Of a stretch of 39,907 bases of DNA, positions 1 through 9,992 are shown piece after piece. The notes under the pieces were generated by a model that was not told where the DNA came from, ran no database searches, and saw only the letters and a list, made by a program, of their open reading frames with translations. The position numbers and the translations under genes are program-made. The DNA comes from Triparma columacea. Taxonomy: Eukaryota > Sar > Bolidophyceae > Parmales > Triparmaceae. The stretch covers positions 3,653 through 43,559 of the forward strand of contig BRYA01000186.1 in NCBI GenBank assembly GCA_030267965.1, in the 5' to 3' direction. Numbering within the stretch: the stretch's first letter is position 1; each line of letters opens with the position of its first letter.

Positions 1-2179
1 TTACCATCCTCTCCCTGCTGCAGTACTCAAAGAACCAAGCAGCTGCTTCCTCGGCTGAGCAGTCGGCAACACACTCGGCTCTTCCAAAACCGAGTGTCTT
101 TTCCCCTTTTTCCTGCTGCTTGTACATGATCTCCATCTTCACTTCCTCATAAGGTGACTTGAGAGGCCTCCACCCTTTTTCATCCTCCCCACCAAAGAGC
201 TCCTCCAACTCCCCAAAGACCTTCTTCTGGTCCTCCTCCAACTCAACACCCTCCCTCATCCTCTCCACCAAGGCCCCCCTGACCTCAGCATCAACCTCCT
301 TCCCATTCCTCCTAAACTTCTCCTGCAATCTGTTGGCCTCAACTAGCTGACTCTTTGCAAGGTAGTCAATTGCTTTGTCCATCAGTGTCTTTTGAAGGCC
401 TTTGAAATTCAGATCAACTGTCTGGATACGTGTCACCCTACAGACATTTGGAGCAATCTCATTGAAGAAGTAGGTACCTGTAGTCTCGGCCAGCACAAAT
501 TCTTCCTTACTGAGGTCCTTGAAGCCTCCTCCAGGGTACTCTGTCAGTGGCACAAAAGCTAACATGTATGAAGTCTGGCCATTCTCAAGTTTGACTTCCT
601 TCCACACGAACCAATTCTCAAATAGTCTATTGGTGGCGGCAGGGACCTTCTTACCTGCATGATAATGCATGCTTCTAGTTCCGTCAACATCCTTCCTGAT
701 AACCCTTGGTAAGTTCCCATCATTTTTTAAGTGTTTCTCAGACTTCTCAAATGTGTCAAGCAGAAATTGCTCTGCCAATACACTCTTTGCTGACTTGTCC
801 ACGGTGACCCCAAAGGCTGCCCACACATTGTCCCCCTTCCTCCACAGGAACTTATCAATGCCCTCCTTCAGTGTCCCCTTGACTCTTTTTCCCTTTGTGT
901 GAAATTCCTTCTCTTGCCTCCCAACCCTCTCCAACATTGCGTCCTCCTCTCTTGTCAGGTGCGGTGCCCTCGGCATGACCTCCTCAACAAAGTGTCTTTT
1001 CCTCCTCTCATCAATGAGACCAGGCTGTCTAAACTGCTTCCCGACCTCCTCCATGATACCCTTTACTGCTGCATACGCAGCCTTGACGTCGCCCTTCTTG
1101 ATCCTGCCACTGTTCCAGCCTTCAACCCTAGAACTCGTGGATCTCACACTCTTGAAAGTAGGGCGCGCACTCTTGAAAGTAGGACGCGCACTCTTGAAAC
1201 TTGGGCGCACACTCTTAAAGCTTTTGACTGTGCGAACATCAACTTCTGGTTTCATCTCTGTTACTCTCTCCTCTGCCTTGAGAGTTCCCACCATGGTGAC
1301 TGCAGTTTGTCCAAACTCAAAGTCAGTGAAGCTGAGCTCCCCCTTAATGACACCTCGTTTGACAGTCTTGGTCTTTGTTGACGCTAGAATTTTGACAAGC
1401 ATAGCAGTTGCCTCATCAGAAAGGTCATCCTCATCAAGGGGTGCCAACTCCATAATGTTCGTCGATTTGTCAGGAGAGACAATTTTGACGTCAAGGAGAA
1501 ATTCGACAAACTTATTCCCGCTGCCGTAGTGCTGCCAGTAGACGAGTCTGTGAATGACTCCTTCTTTTTCGTCATACTCCTGGAGGGTCTTCCTTCGGAA
1601 CTTGCCCTGCTCGCAATCGGTGAGGATAAAGTCAATGATCTTGTCGCGCTCGTCGTGGAAGACACCAGCGAGCTCCATAATCTTGACATCGACGCCGGCG
1701 GAATTGTCAATGAGGCCTTCAATTGCTCCTCGGTCATCCAGAAGCTTGACAAGTTTGACTTGTTCGGGGCCAAGAGATGTGTAATCGATATCTACGGGAC
1801 CGTGTATTGTGGAGGGTGTGTGATTGGGGCTGGAGAGGAGCTGCGGGGAGTCTTCATTCCTGACGGTGTTGTTGAGATCTGTTTTCATGGCCTGAGCGGT
1901 AGTGGCATGGCTGACAGTCGCAAGGCCGTCTGGCGTACGACCGGGAGTCGCGCACCCAACAGCAGAGGGTATAGCGCTTAAATTGCTCTCGCCCACTTCT
2001 AAGGGATCATCAGAAATGTCGGCGTCGCCATTTTCAAATCCAGGTTGAAGATGAGGATGGCCAGAAATTTCTGGGGGTGGTTTTGGGGGAATATTTTTGA
2101 TGAAAAGGGTTAAAAAAGGCAAAATATAAAACTCACTCAGAACGGCTTCCCAAGCCTTCCCCTCAACAATCAAAATACA
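1..2179 (-). CDS. START-like domain protein, 3' part, runs off the window edge
   Basis: A minus-strand frame is open from 2070 to the window start, so the C-terminus is missing. An upstream exon at 2137-2179 (CILIVEGKAWEAVL) joins it in phase across a 66-nt GTGAGT...CAG intron. The protein seems to hold two related alpha/beta halves. The first is around 1300-1700, with a segment beginning IHRLVYWQHYGSG. The second is around 1-900, with NRLFENWFVWKEV and a C-terminal helix DYLAKSQLVEANRLQEKF. This pattern resembles START/SRPBCC lipid-binding proteins, judged by memory of the fold rather than by a search. The halves are joined by a linker of four heptads, FKS(A/V)RP(S/T), at about 1145-1215. 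An internal ATG at 1888 could be an alternative start if the gene does not extend upstream. Coding is confident; the START assignment is moderate. Confidence 0.6.
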
Positions 2180-2212
2180 CTACATTTCGTCAACACGACT
2201 ACGCAAACTCAC

Positions 2213-4377
2213 CTCGTCTATCATCCTCGTGAGAGCTTCTAGAGACTGTGAAGGGGACAACATTAATGTTGCAAAAGTGAGAAAAAACTACAAAGTTTCA
2301 ACGCGTCCTCCCGCGACTCTTCCGCTCTCCCCTAGAGTATTGAAATGTATTTTTCTTTTCCGGCTCTCAACGCACAACTCACCTCGTCCCCCGTCCTCGT
2401 GGCCGTTTTTAGAGTCTGCGGTAATGGCGATTATGGCAATTGTTAGTCAACATGAAAAAGATTTCCACGCGTGCTCCTCGATTCCATGTAGCATATCAAG
2501 CGCCCCATGCGGTTGCCGGAGACGGAACCCATGCGGTTGCCGCACAAGCGCCCCATGCGGTCGCCGCAGATGGAACCCACGCGGTCGCCGGAGACGGATC
2601 CCATGCGGTCGCCGCAGACCGGCGCGCGCGCCCATGTGCCGCGGCCCCCGCCCGTCGAGCTCGACGCCGATGGCCAGGCCCTTCGCGAACGGCTCCACGC
2701 ATTCCGCACGCAGGCGGTGAGAAAAAACTACAAAGTTTCAACGCTCCCTCCTGCGACTCTCCCGCTCTCCCCTAGAGTATTAAAATGTGTTTTTCTTTCC
2801 CGCCTCTCGACGCACAACTCACCTCTTCCGCCGTCCTCGTGACCATTTTCAGAGTCTGCGGTAATGGCGATTATGGCAATTGTTAGTTATCGTGAAGAGA
2901 TATCGAGTGCTCCTCGTTTCTGTGTAGCATATCAAGGATCTCCGGCCCTTCAGCCCCCTGAAACGAACTTACCTCGGTCTCCTCCAGCATTCTCGTGAGA
3001 GCTTTTAGATTTAGAGACTGTGAAGAGGACAACAATTTTGCAAAAGAAAGTGAGAAAAAAATACAAAGTTTCAACGCGTCCTCCCGCGACTCTCCCGCTC
3101 TCTCCTAGAGTATTAAGATGTATTTTTTTATCCGGCGCTCAACGCACAACTCACCTTGTCCAGAGTCTTCGTGACCATTTTCAGAGTCTGCGGTAATGGC
3201 GATTATGGTGTTTGTTATGTTAGTCAACATGAAGAGATTTCAACGCGTGCTCCCCGTTTCTGTGTAGCATATCAAGCGCCCCATGCGGTCACCGGAGACG
3301 GAACCCATGCGGTCGCCGGAGATGGAACCCGTGCGGTCGCCGCAGAAGCGCCCCATGCGGTCGCCGGAGATGGAACCCGTGCGGTCGCCTGAGACGGATC
3401 CCATGCGGTCGTTGCAGACTGGCACGCGCGCGTGTGTGCCGCGGCCGCCGCCCGTCGAAAATGACGCCGAGGGCCAGGCCCTCGGCGAACGGCTCCGCGC
3501 GTTCCGCACGCAGGCGGTGAAGAAAACTACAAGGGTCTTCCCCCCTACAACCCCCTGAAACGAACTTACCTTGGTCTTGTCCAGCGTCCTCGAGAGAGCT
3601 TTTAGATTTAGAGACTGTGAAGGGGACAACACAACACATTGCAAAAGTGAGAACAAATACAAAGCTTCAACGCGCCCTCCCGCGACTCTCCTGCTCTCTC
3701 CTAGAGTATTAAAATGAAATTTCTCTCATTCGGCTCTCAACACACAACTCACCTCCTCCGGCGTCTTCAAGACCATTTTCAGTATCTGCGGTAATGGCGA
3801 TTATGGCATTCGTTAGTCAACATGAAAAAGATTTCCACGCGTGCCCCTCGATGCCGCATGCGGTCGCCGCAGAAGCGCCCCATGCGGTCGCTGCAGACGG
3901 AACCCACGCGGTCGCTGGAGATGGATCCCATGCGGTTGCCGCAGACTGGCGCGCGCGTGCGTGCGCCGCGGCTGTCGCCCGTCGAGCTCAACGCCGAGGG
4001 ACAGGCCCTCCGCAAACGGCTCAACGCGTTCCGCACGCAGGCGGTGAGAAAAAACTACAAAGTTTCAACGCTCCCTCCTGCGACTCTCCCGCTTTCCCCT
4101 AGAGTATTGAAATGTATTTTTCTTTTCCAGCTCTCAACGCACAACTCACCTCGTCCCGCGTCCTCAAGACCATTTTCAGAGTCTGCGGTAATGGCGATTA
4201 TGGCGGTTGTTAGTCAAAATGAAAAGATTCCCACGCGTGATCCGACATATCGTTCCTTTTGCCCTGTAGATTATCAAGGGCTTCCACCCCTAAAACCCTT
4301 TAACACGAACTCACCTCGTCCAGCGTCCCCATGGGATCTTTCAATTGACAAAGACGGAGTAACTTGCCTCTCGTGGC
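2213..4377 (-). CDS. Tandem array of nine in-phase mini-exons, probable 5' part of the START-like gene
   Basis: Read on the minus strand, nine short stop-free blocks are each bounded by an AG acceptor and a GTGAGT or GTAAGT donor, and every length is a multiple of three. They lie at 4315-4377 (63 nt), 4150-4182, 3753-3785, 3570-3614 (45 nt), 3155-3187, 2973-3017 (45 nt), 2823-2855, 2383-2415 and 2213-2245 (33 nt where not stated). They fall into two related types: TLKMVTRTAEE-like (after CGCAG) and SLNLKALTRMLEETE-like (after TTCACAG). The first block ends LKDPMGTLDE, matching the same pattern. All are phase 0 and lead through a 33-nt putative intron (2180-2212) into the exon at 2137-2179. 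The spliced product would be a short amphipathic, charged repeat region. No convincing start codon was found upstream. Without transcript data, these could instead be relics of exon duplication. Confidence 0.4.
2504..2625. repeat. 24-bp GC-rich minisatellite, copy 1
   Basis: About five 24-bp units with the core cccatgcggtcgccg followed by a variable purine-rich tail. The period is a multiple of three, so all frames stay open and long spurious reading frames arise on both strands. Confidence 0.85.
3280..3423. repeat. 24-bp GC-rich minisatellite, copy 2
   Basis: About six 24-bp units with the core cccatgcggtcgccg, the longest of the three arrays. It is followed, as in the other copies, by a conserved block of about 90 bp (about 3438-3530). 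Confidence 0.85.
3854..3950. repeat. 24-bp GC-rich minisatellite, copy 3
   Basis: About four 24-bp units of the same family as at 2504 and 3280. The first unit is diverged (ccgcatgcggtcgcc). The conserved downstream block follows at about 3965-4060. Confidence 0.8.
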
Positions 4378-4696
4378 CTAAATCAGGTGCTGAGTGGCAG
4401 TTATCGGACATCGGGGCGTCAACCTGAAGTATATGAGTCTCCCTAACACGCTCTTCACTCCCTCCTCGGGATTCATTTTTCGTGTCCATGTGCTGTGAGC
4501 TCAACTCTCGCGCGGGGGATTTAGAATCTGTAGGGGCATGGATACGTTTTGTGAGGGTGAGAAGACTGCTGGTCTCGTCCCATATTTGAGAGATATGATG
4601 CCCTCGATCACTCAAGCCGGCATTTAGGCCCCTCCCGAGAATCCAACACACCCACACCAACAGGTTCCATCGCTGCTCTCCTCAGAATGTTTCTTG

Positions 4697-4838
4697 TCGC
4701 CACTTTGTGTTGATTTACGCCTCCTCCGCCCCTCCAACGCCTATAATCTTCCGTTGATCCCCTCCTGCAACCTACCTGCTCAGCACACGTCCTTGCAGCC
4801 CCAGTCCTTCAAGGGTTTCAAAAAGTAACAACGACCTA
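4697..4838. repeat. Diverged direct repeat, copy 1 of 2
   Basis: This stretch resembles 5527-5668 on the same strand. The best shared strings are cttccgttgatcc, tgcaacctacctgctcagca, cttcaaggg and agtaacaacgacct. The separation is about 830 bp. Its nature is unknown: a segmental duplication or two copies of a dispersed element. Confidence 0.75.
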
Positions 4839-5526
4839 ACAAAGGAGGGGGGAGGGAGGGGAAGGGGGGTTGAGTTGGTATGGCAATGAAGACGTTAGCA
4901 CCCCCAAGAATAGAAGAACAATCGATGAACATAAGACTGCTCGTGTCACACGCTTCTCGCGGTGCTGCTCCCTCACCTTGGTCTGCTTCTTGTCGTCGTT
5001 ACCGTCGCTAAGATCTGCTGAGATGGAGCGATCGTGGGGGGGAGAGGGGGGTGAGAATCTTTACGGCAACACGTTGAACTCCCTCTAGACTCGTCGACGG
5101 CGGCTTCTCCTGCGCCTTGAGGTCAACCCCCCCCAGGTCTTCATGCTGCAATGAGAGAAGCGAAGAATGGGGGAGGATCTTAGCGATGAAGAACACAAAG
5201 ACGGGAGAAGAAGGGGTTAGTACAAGAGTAGCAGGTTTGACATTAACCAGCCCACACCCGCATCTTTGTGACGACCCAAACTATGTCTCTGCAAGCAAAG
5301 ACGTCCAATCCACTTCCCAATCTCCAAACGCAACCCTTTCAGCAACTACCGTTGCTACAAGCACTAACTTCGCTCTTCCAACACATCGATTCTCGATCCT
5401 CGCCTTCCCTCTGCTGTCTCTCATCACGCAAGCTCCAACATCCAAATCCTGCCCTCCCCCGGAACCTCAATTCTTACTGTCTTACCTTTGCAGCACAGGC
5501 GATATCCACGTCAACTGCGAGTGGTG

Positions 5527-5668
5527 GGTCGCATTTGCCACTTTTACGACTGCTCCGCCCCACCGGTGCCTATATTCTTCCGTTGATCCTCCCCTGCAAC
5601 CTACCTGCTCAGCACTCGCCTTCTTCGTGCCCCAGTTCTTCAAGGGGTTTCAAAAGTAACAACGACCT
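5527..5668. repeat. Diverged direct repeat, copy 2 of 2
   Basis: Partner of the copy at 4697-4838, with small indels and substitutions. In this copy a plus-strand frame ends in FVPQFFKGFQK, but the frame is not kept in copy 1, which argues against coding. Confidence 0.75.
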
Positions 5669-6068
5669 CGCGGGTATATATATTCTACTTATGGACGTAG
5701 TTCGCCCACAATTTGGGTTGCGTGCTCCTGAAGATCGTGGTAGTCGTCTCTTTGGGTACAGTTATTAAGGGAATCCACACAACAGTTTTTGTATCACAAC
5801 AAAGAGTTAGTTAGTTCCCAAAATTCGAAAATTACTTCGCTACAAGGAGGAAAAAAGGAAAAAAGGGATAAACCAATCTTCTTCAACCATCTTCTTCACC
5901 CTGTTAAGGTAAGGGTTAAGTAAGGATCCCTAATGAAGCACCCCTAAAAAACGCCGTCACAACAAGTCGTCGATAAAATGAAAATGGTTTTTCCTGTGTG
6001 AATCAACATTTTTTTACCAGTCCCCACTCCTTGCGCACTATTATGGCTTCATTGTAACTAATACACGT

Positions 6069-8352
6069 CTAGAAGCCAGCGATCGCCTTCAACAAGTTCT
6101 TGCTCTCCTCGACGTAGTCCACCTTCTGCATGCCGTAGATGGTGGTCTTGACCCTCTGCTCGTCGTTGACCATCTCATTCTTGACCTTGCACTTGAAGAT
6201 CCAGTCGGTGAAAAGAGCCTCCTGGAAAATTTCTTCGAACTTCTGTGAGTCTCCGTTCTCGAGGTATTGGTTCATTTCGTTGGCGGTGATCCCGCCGAGC
6301 ATGAGTTCAGCCTGGTCGTTGAAGGCGGTGGCCCAGGTGCAACTAGTGTCGTCGACGCAGGTCAGGGAGTAGATGTAGCGACGGCAGCAGTCGGGGTACT
6401 GTTTGCTGCACCTCTCGCACACCCACTGATTGTCGGAAGTTTGGGTGACCTTGCACATGTTGCGGCAGGGCTCCTCCTTGTTGGGGCAAGCGGGGTACCA
6501 AGGTCCTCCCTCCTTGTCCTTCTTGATGAAAGAGATGGTGCCCTTGAATGACAGCCAGTCTGGCTTCTCGTTGTATCCAAGGCTGCTGTCCTTGATGAAG
6601 CTGACGTACTTCCTGTTCTCGAAGCTGTCCCTGTTGCCTCCGCCGCCAGCGCCGGACATGGTCTTCCTCGTGGAGGCCGCGTTGGTGCCCTGATTGTCGA
6701 ACCAGGTCTTGATGACTTCGGTCTCGGGGGTCTTGGGCTTCACCGCGATGGAAGAGGAGTTAAGGGAGCCAAGGGAGCGCCCTCCATAGTCCGAGACCTT
6801 GACAGACTTGAAGGCTACGACCGGGCACCCGTCAAACTCATTCTCGGCCTTCTTGGCCTTCTCGCCCCAGAGAGTGATGCGGATCTCTGCGTTGGAGTCG
6901 TCGAGGACGGTCAGTTCGCACTTGAGAAGTTCGTTCCCGGTCTTCTTGGAGGTAATAGAGGAGACAGGGGAGATGCTAATGACGACGCCGATAATGTCGA
7001 TGATGGTTTCAGGCTCGATGCTCTCGATGTCGGAGATCTTGGGGGAGGGGGGGGTTAGGAATGGGATGGGATCCATCGGGTGGAATCCGTAAGGTGGAAT
7101 AAGTCAGTAAGGTGGAATCGGTCGTTTCAAACAACTATCCTTCGCGCTCACCTTCTTGAAGTCGTAGATATTGGCCTTGATGGCGTCGTCGTCTTCAACG
7201 AGCTGAATGTCGGTGGAGCGGTCAAAGGTGATCTCGTGCTGGCACTTGCACTTGTTCCACTGGGGGTTGGCAACCTTGAGGCGGCCCCCGGTGAAGGTGT
7301 AGACCTTCTCGGGCTCGAGGATGTTGAACCACTTCTCGGCATCCTCCTTGAAGAATGTGCCGCGAATGTCCATACCTGAGGCGTCGAGGATGTCGATGGA
7401 GAAGAGGCAGCCCTCTCCCTTGGCGTTGCTCCACTTTCTTATGTCTCCCTTGTTGGTGATCCTCCCCTTAATGGTCCACCTGTTCTGGTAGGGGTTAAGG
7501 GCTGAGATGGGCACGATATTCGACTCGCCGCTTGCCCTTCCGACGGGTCCGGAGGAGCCGTAGGTGTTGGTGGGCTGGCGGGAAGCGTAGGGGTTGCTGT
7601 AGGTGTTCCCTCCACTTGGGGCTGGGGGTGGAGCTCCGTATGCAGGAGCTTGGGGGGCGGCAGGGGCGCTGTTGGCGGCGCCCGAGGAGTGGGCATCAGC
7701 GGGTTGGCCGATCTTAGGAGAGTTGGTGTCAACAACGGCCATCTTGAGAAGGATGACGACGGGCTTTCCCTGGACGAGGTTGGTAATGAAATCGTTGACG
7801 GTGATGATCGTGTTCTAGGGAGGCGTGGACAAGTGGGGAGGGTGAATAGACACACAAAGGGATAGGAAATCGACACAGGAATGAGGGGAGGGAGACGAAA
7901 GCTGACCAAACATCACTTGTCTGGGAGCTATCTCCATTACACCCCAACCATCCCGGCGCTTCATCAATGCATGATCCACCCCTTCTCCCCCTCCCCCTCC
8001 CATCCCCCCACCCTCCCGCCCAACTTTCGCCTCACCTCTTTCAAGCTTCCGTTAACAACATACTCATTGAGCTGAGAGGCCAGCATTCCCTGCATAAAAA
8101 GCTCCCCGTCAGAGAGGATGACACGGTACCTCTCCTGGGATCCAACCTGCCAGGTCGTGCGTAAGAAGGTTGAGCGAAGGAGGCGTAGGAGGGTCAAAAC
8201 AAGTTAAGGGAGGAGGCGGGATCCGCCTTGGAGGCATATTTACAGGGGATGCAACTCACCTGCTTAACGTGAATTGCCTGTAGGGTGGGGTTCTTAACGT
8301 CCTCCTTTCGCATCATGCGAGCAATCGCGCCTGTAGTCAACTGATAGACCAT
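6069..8352 (-). CDS. RPA1: Replication protein A 70-kDa subunit (RPA1)
   Basis: Large subunit of the nuclear single-stranded-DNA-binding complex used in replication, repair and recombination. Four exons (8260-8352, 8036-8146, 7152-7814, 6069-7037) join in phase 0 to give 611 aa, close to the roughly 616 aa of animal RPA1. The N-terminal protein-interaction OB fold spans about residues 1-110 (ERYRVILSDGELFMQGML). A Pro/Gly/Ser/Asn-rich linker follows. DBD-A starts with NPYQNRWTIKGRITNKGDI, followed by DBD-B (IIDIIGVVISISP) and DBD-C. DBD-C carries the expected zinc ribbon near residues 470-505 (CPNKEEPC, then WVCERCSKQYPDC). The start is the first ATG (MVYQLTTGAIARMM). The neighbour across a 315-bp divergent spacer encodes a predicted RPA-interacting protein. 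Very confident. Confidence 0.95.
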
Positions 8353-8667
8353 GGTGGGGCACTGCGTCACGTTGGAGGGAATTTCGAGGGGTTAGAGAAA
8401 TTTGAGCTCCAGGAACAAGCGCTACGAGTTTTGAGATACAAGTTAGTTGTAAAATACATCTCCTATCTTTGGGAGACGAAGAATTTCCTGAGAGACGGCT
8501 TCAACGGGGAGAAAACTCACACTAAGTTTGGGAATTCCTCACAACCCGGCTCAGGAATCAGGTCCCGATTCCGAGCTCAAGTTTCTTGCAGTCTCAAATT
8601 TTTTGGGTTTTCACGCTATTCGTCGTGATATCCGATTAAATCGATTGAGTTTGTTGAACACCCACCC
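8353..8667. promoter_or_regulatory. Divergent intergenic region between RPA1 and RPAIN-like gene
   Basis: Only 315 bp separate the two start codons, so this segment must hold both 5' UTRs and both promoters. I see no clear TATA box or other named element. The interpretation as a shared promoter rests on geometry alone. Confidence 0.5.
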
Positions 8668-9718
8668 ATGTCTGAAAATACTCTTCAGGATGTACCTGTT
8701 GAGCCAATTTTTGATGGGATGGCTTCGGAAGGGGAGAAGAGTAGAAGAATTGGGGTCAAAGAGCAAGACAGGGAGAATTTTAAGGTGTCCATGAAGGTTC
8801 AACTGAAGGCAAGGGTCATCAAGCGCGCACGGCAGCAACGGCGGGACATCATTAATGTTAAAAGGTGAGGGGGATTGAGGGTTGGGGGAATAGGGGGGGT
8901 ATGGAGGTTGGTTAGGGGGGCGGAGGAGCGGAATGAACGGACCAAAACGCCGAAAGGAATAGGTAAACATGCACCAGAACATCAAGCTCACCCATGCAAC
9001 TCTTCTTTCCTCGGCTCCTCTTCCCTCACTGATGTGCAGAGCATCACCTTCCCCAACCCTTGCAGCCGAAGACCCGAGATCAGGGCTCTTCTCGCCCATA
9101 ACTGCAAAGGTGCTTCTGGATGAGGAGATGAGGAAGGCCGCGGAGAACAGCAGGGAGAGGAGGCGGGAGGAGGTGATCCAGGAGGAGCTGGGGATGGAGG
9201 ATGACGAGGATAATGAGGATGACGAGGATGACGAGGACGACTTTGAGGGTGGTGGGAAGTTTGTCGTGACTGAGTCTGACTACGATCAGCTGCTACGCGA
9301 GATTGAAGAGGAAATGAGGAGGGACGAGGAGCTGCTGCTCGAAGAGTACGAGAGCTCCTTGAAGAGTGAAGGCCAATATCTTGAGGAACTCTTGGAAGGA
9401 TCCGGGCAAGATGAAGGAGGCGGGAACGGGTGTAATGACGACGACGACGTCGTTTTGTGCCCAATATGCGAATCATGCAACCTGGTACAAACGGAAGCCG
9501 AAGTGATACTTTGCAGGAGGAGGGAATGCGGGTTTAGGATTGACATAATGAATGACGGATTGAGGCTCCGGGATTTGAAGACAAACTTGGGGGAGATATT
9601 CCTAGAGCACGGGATGGACTGCGACAAGAAACTCAAGTTCAGCGTTGTGAACGAGTTCGAAATTTCCATGGTCGTCGGGAGGTGCAATGGGTGTGTGCGA
9701 GAGTTCGTAGTGTTGTGA
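8668..9718 (+). CDS. RPAIN: RPA-interacting protein (RPAIN/RIP-alpha-like)
   Basis: In animals this family binds RPA and helps import it into the nucleus. Two exons (8668-8864 and 9040-9718) join in phase 2 at GTGAGG...GCAG, giving 291 aa, longer than the roughly 220 aa of vertebrate RPAIN. The N-terminus has the basic helix expected for the family (MKVQLKARVIKRARQQRR). The middle is an acidic stretch of Asp/Glu repeats near 9200-9245. The C-terminus is the RIP zinc domain: CPICESC, then LCRRRECGF, then a segment with EHGMDCDKKLKF, and finally CNGC. The family call rests on this cysteine spacing with the intervening Leu-rich segment, supported by the adjacent RPA1 gene. The acidic insert accounts for the extra length. 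Confidence 0.8.
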
Positions 9719-9992
9719 GGAAGAGAGAATGAGTGTTTGTTCGCAGCTCAGGGTGTTGTTGATATGTATAATGTATCCCTTTTTTTGTCCAAAACTTCAA
9801 AATTTCTTCGATATAATACAAGTCGTACAAGTCGCGATCCTCCCAAATCTGTTGAAAGAGAGCGAACCGTCTCACTCAGTATCCTCCTCAAACTCCTCAG
9901 ACGTGTACATAATAACAGTTGGCTACCTGGAAGGGTGGAACCATGAAGGGAAGTGGGACTAGTAAGAGAAACAAAAGTTGACATATCAAAAG

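Larger units (their letters stand above)
2213..4260. repeat. Imperfect tandem complex repeat, about five modules
   Basis: A module of variable length recurs about five times. The landmark gcggtaatggcgattatgg occurs near 2420, 2860, 3190, 3789 and 4176, giving spacings of roughly 330-600 bp. A second landmark, tacaaagtttcaacg or close variants, occurs near 2290, 2728, 3062, 3658 and 4056. Modules differ by point changes and by the presence or absence of a GC-rich block containing 24-bp minisatellites. The mini-exons described separately sit at equivalent positions in each module, so exons and introns were duplicated together. Confidence 0.85.
4378..6068. other. 1.7-kb stretch without a supportable gene
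   Basis: Open frames exist here (for example 5117-5659 and 5268-5768, plus strand), but they lack recognisable domains, are biased in composition and overlap one another. The first two thirds contain two diverged copies of a direct repeat (listed separately). The 3' end of RPA1 lies immediately to the right. Confidence 0.6.

Noticed and set aside
1384..1773. Minus-strand 129-aa frame inside the START-like gene
   Set aside because: It is in another frame from the long open coding frame that continues to the window edge.
2443..2741. Several overlapping frames on both strands in the GC-rich minisatellite
   Set aside because: A 24-bp period keeps every frame open; the frames contain no recognised domain and compete with one another.
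4274..4660. Minus-strand 128-aa frame starting before the array
   Set aside because: Its nominal start is not ATG and its frame disagrees with the array-type exon at 4315-4377, which fits the module pattern better.
5117..5768. Two overlapping plus-strand frames of 166-180 aa
   Set aside because: No domain, low-complexity composition, and the frame is not conserved between the two direct-repeat copies.
8988..9476. Minus-strand 162-aa frame opposite RPAIN
   Set aside because: Arg/Ser/Pro-rich antisense of the acidic exon of the RPAIN-like gene.
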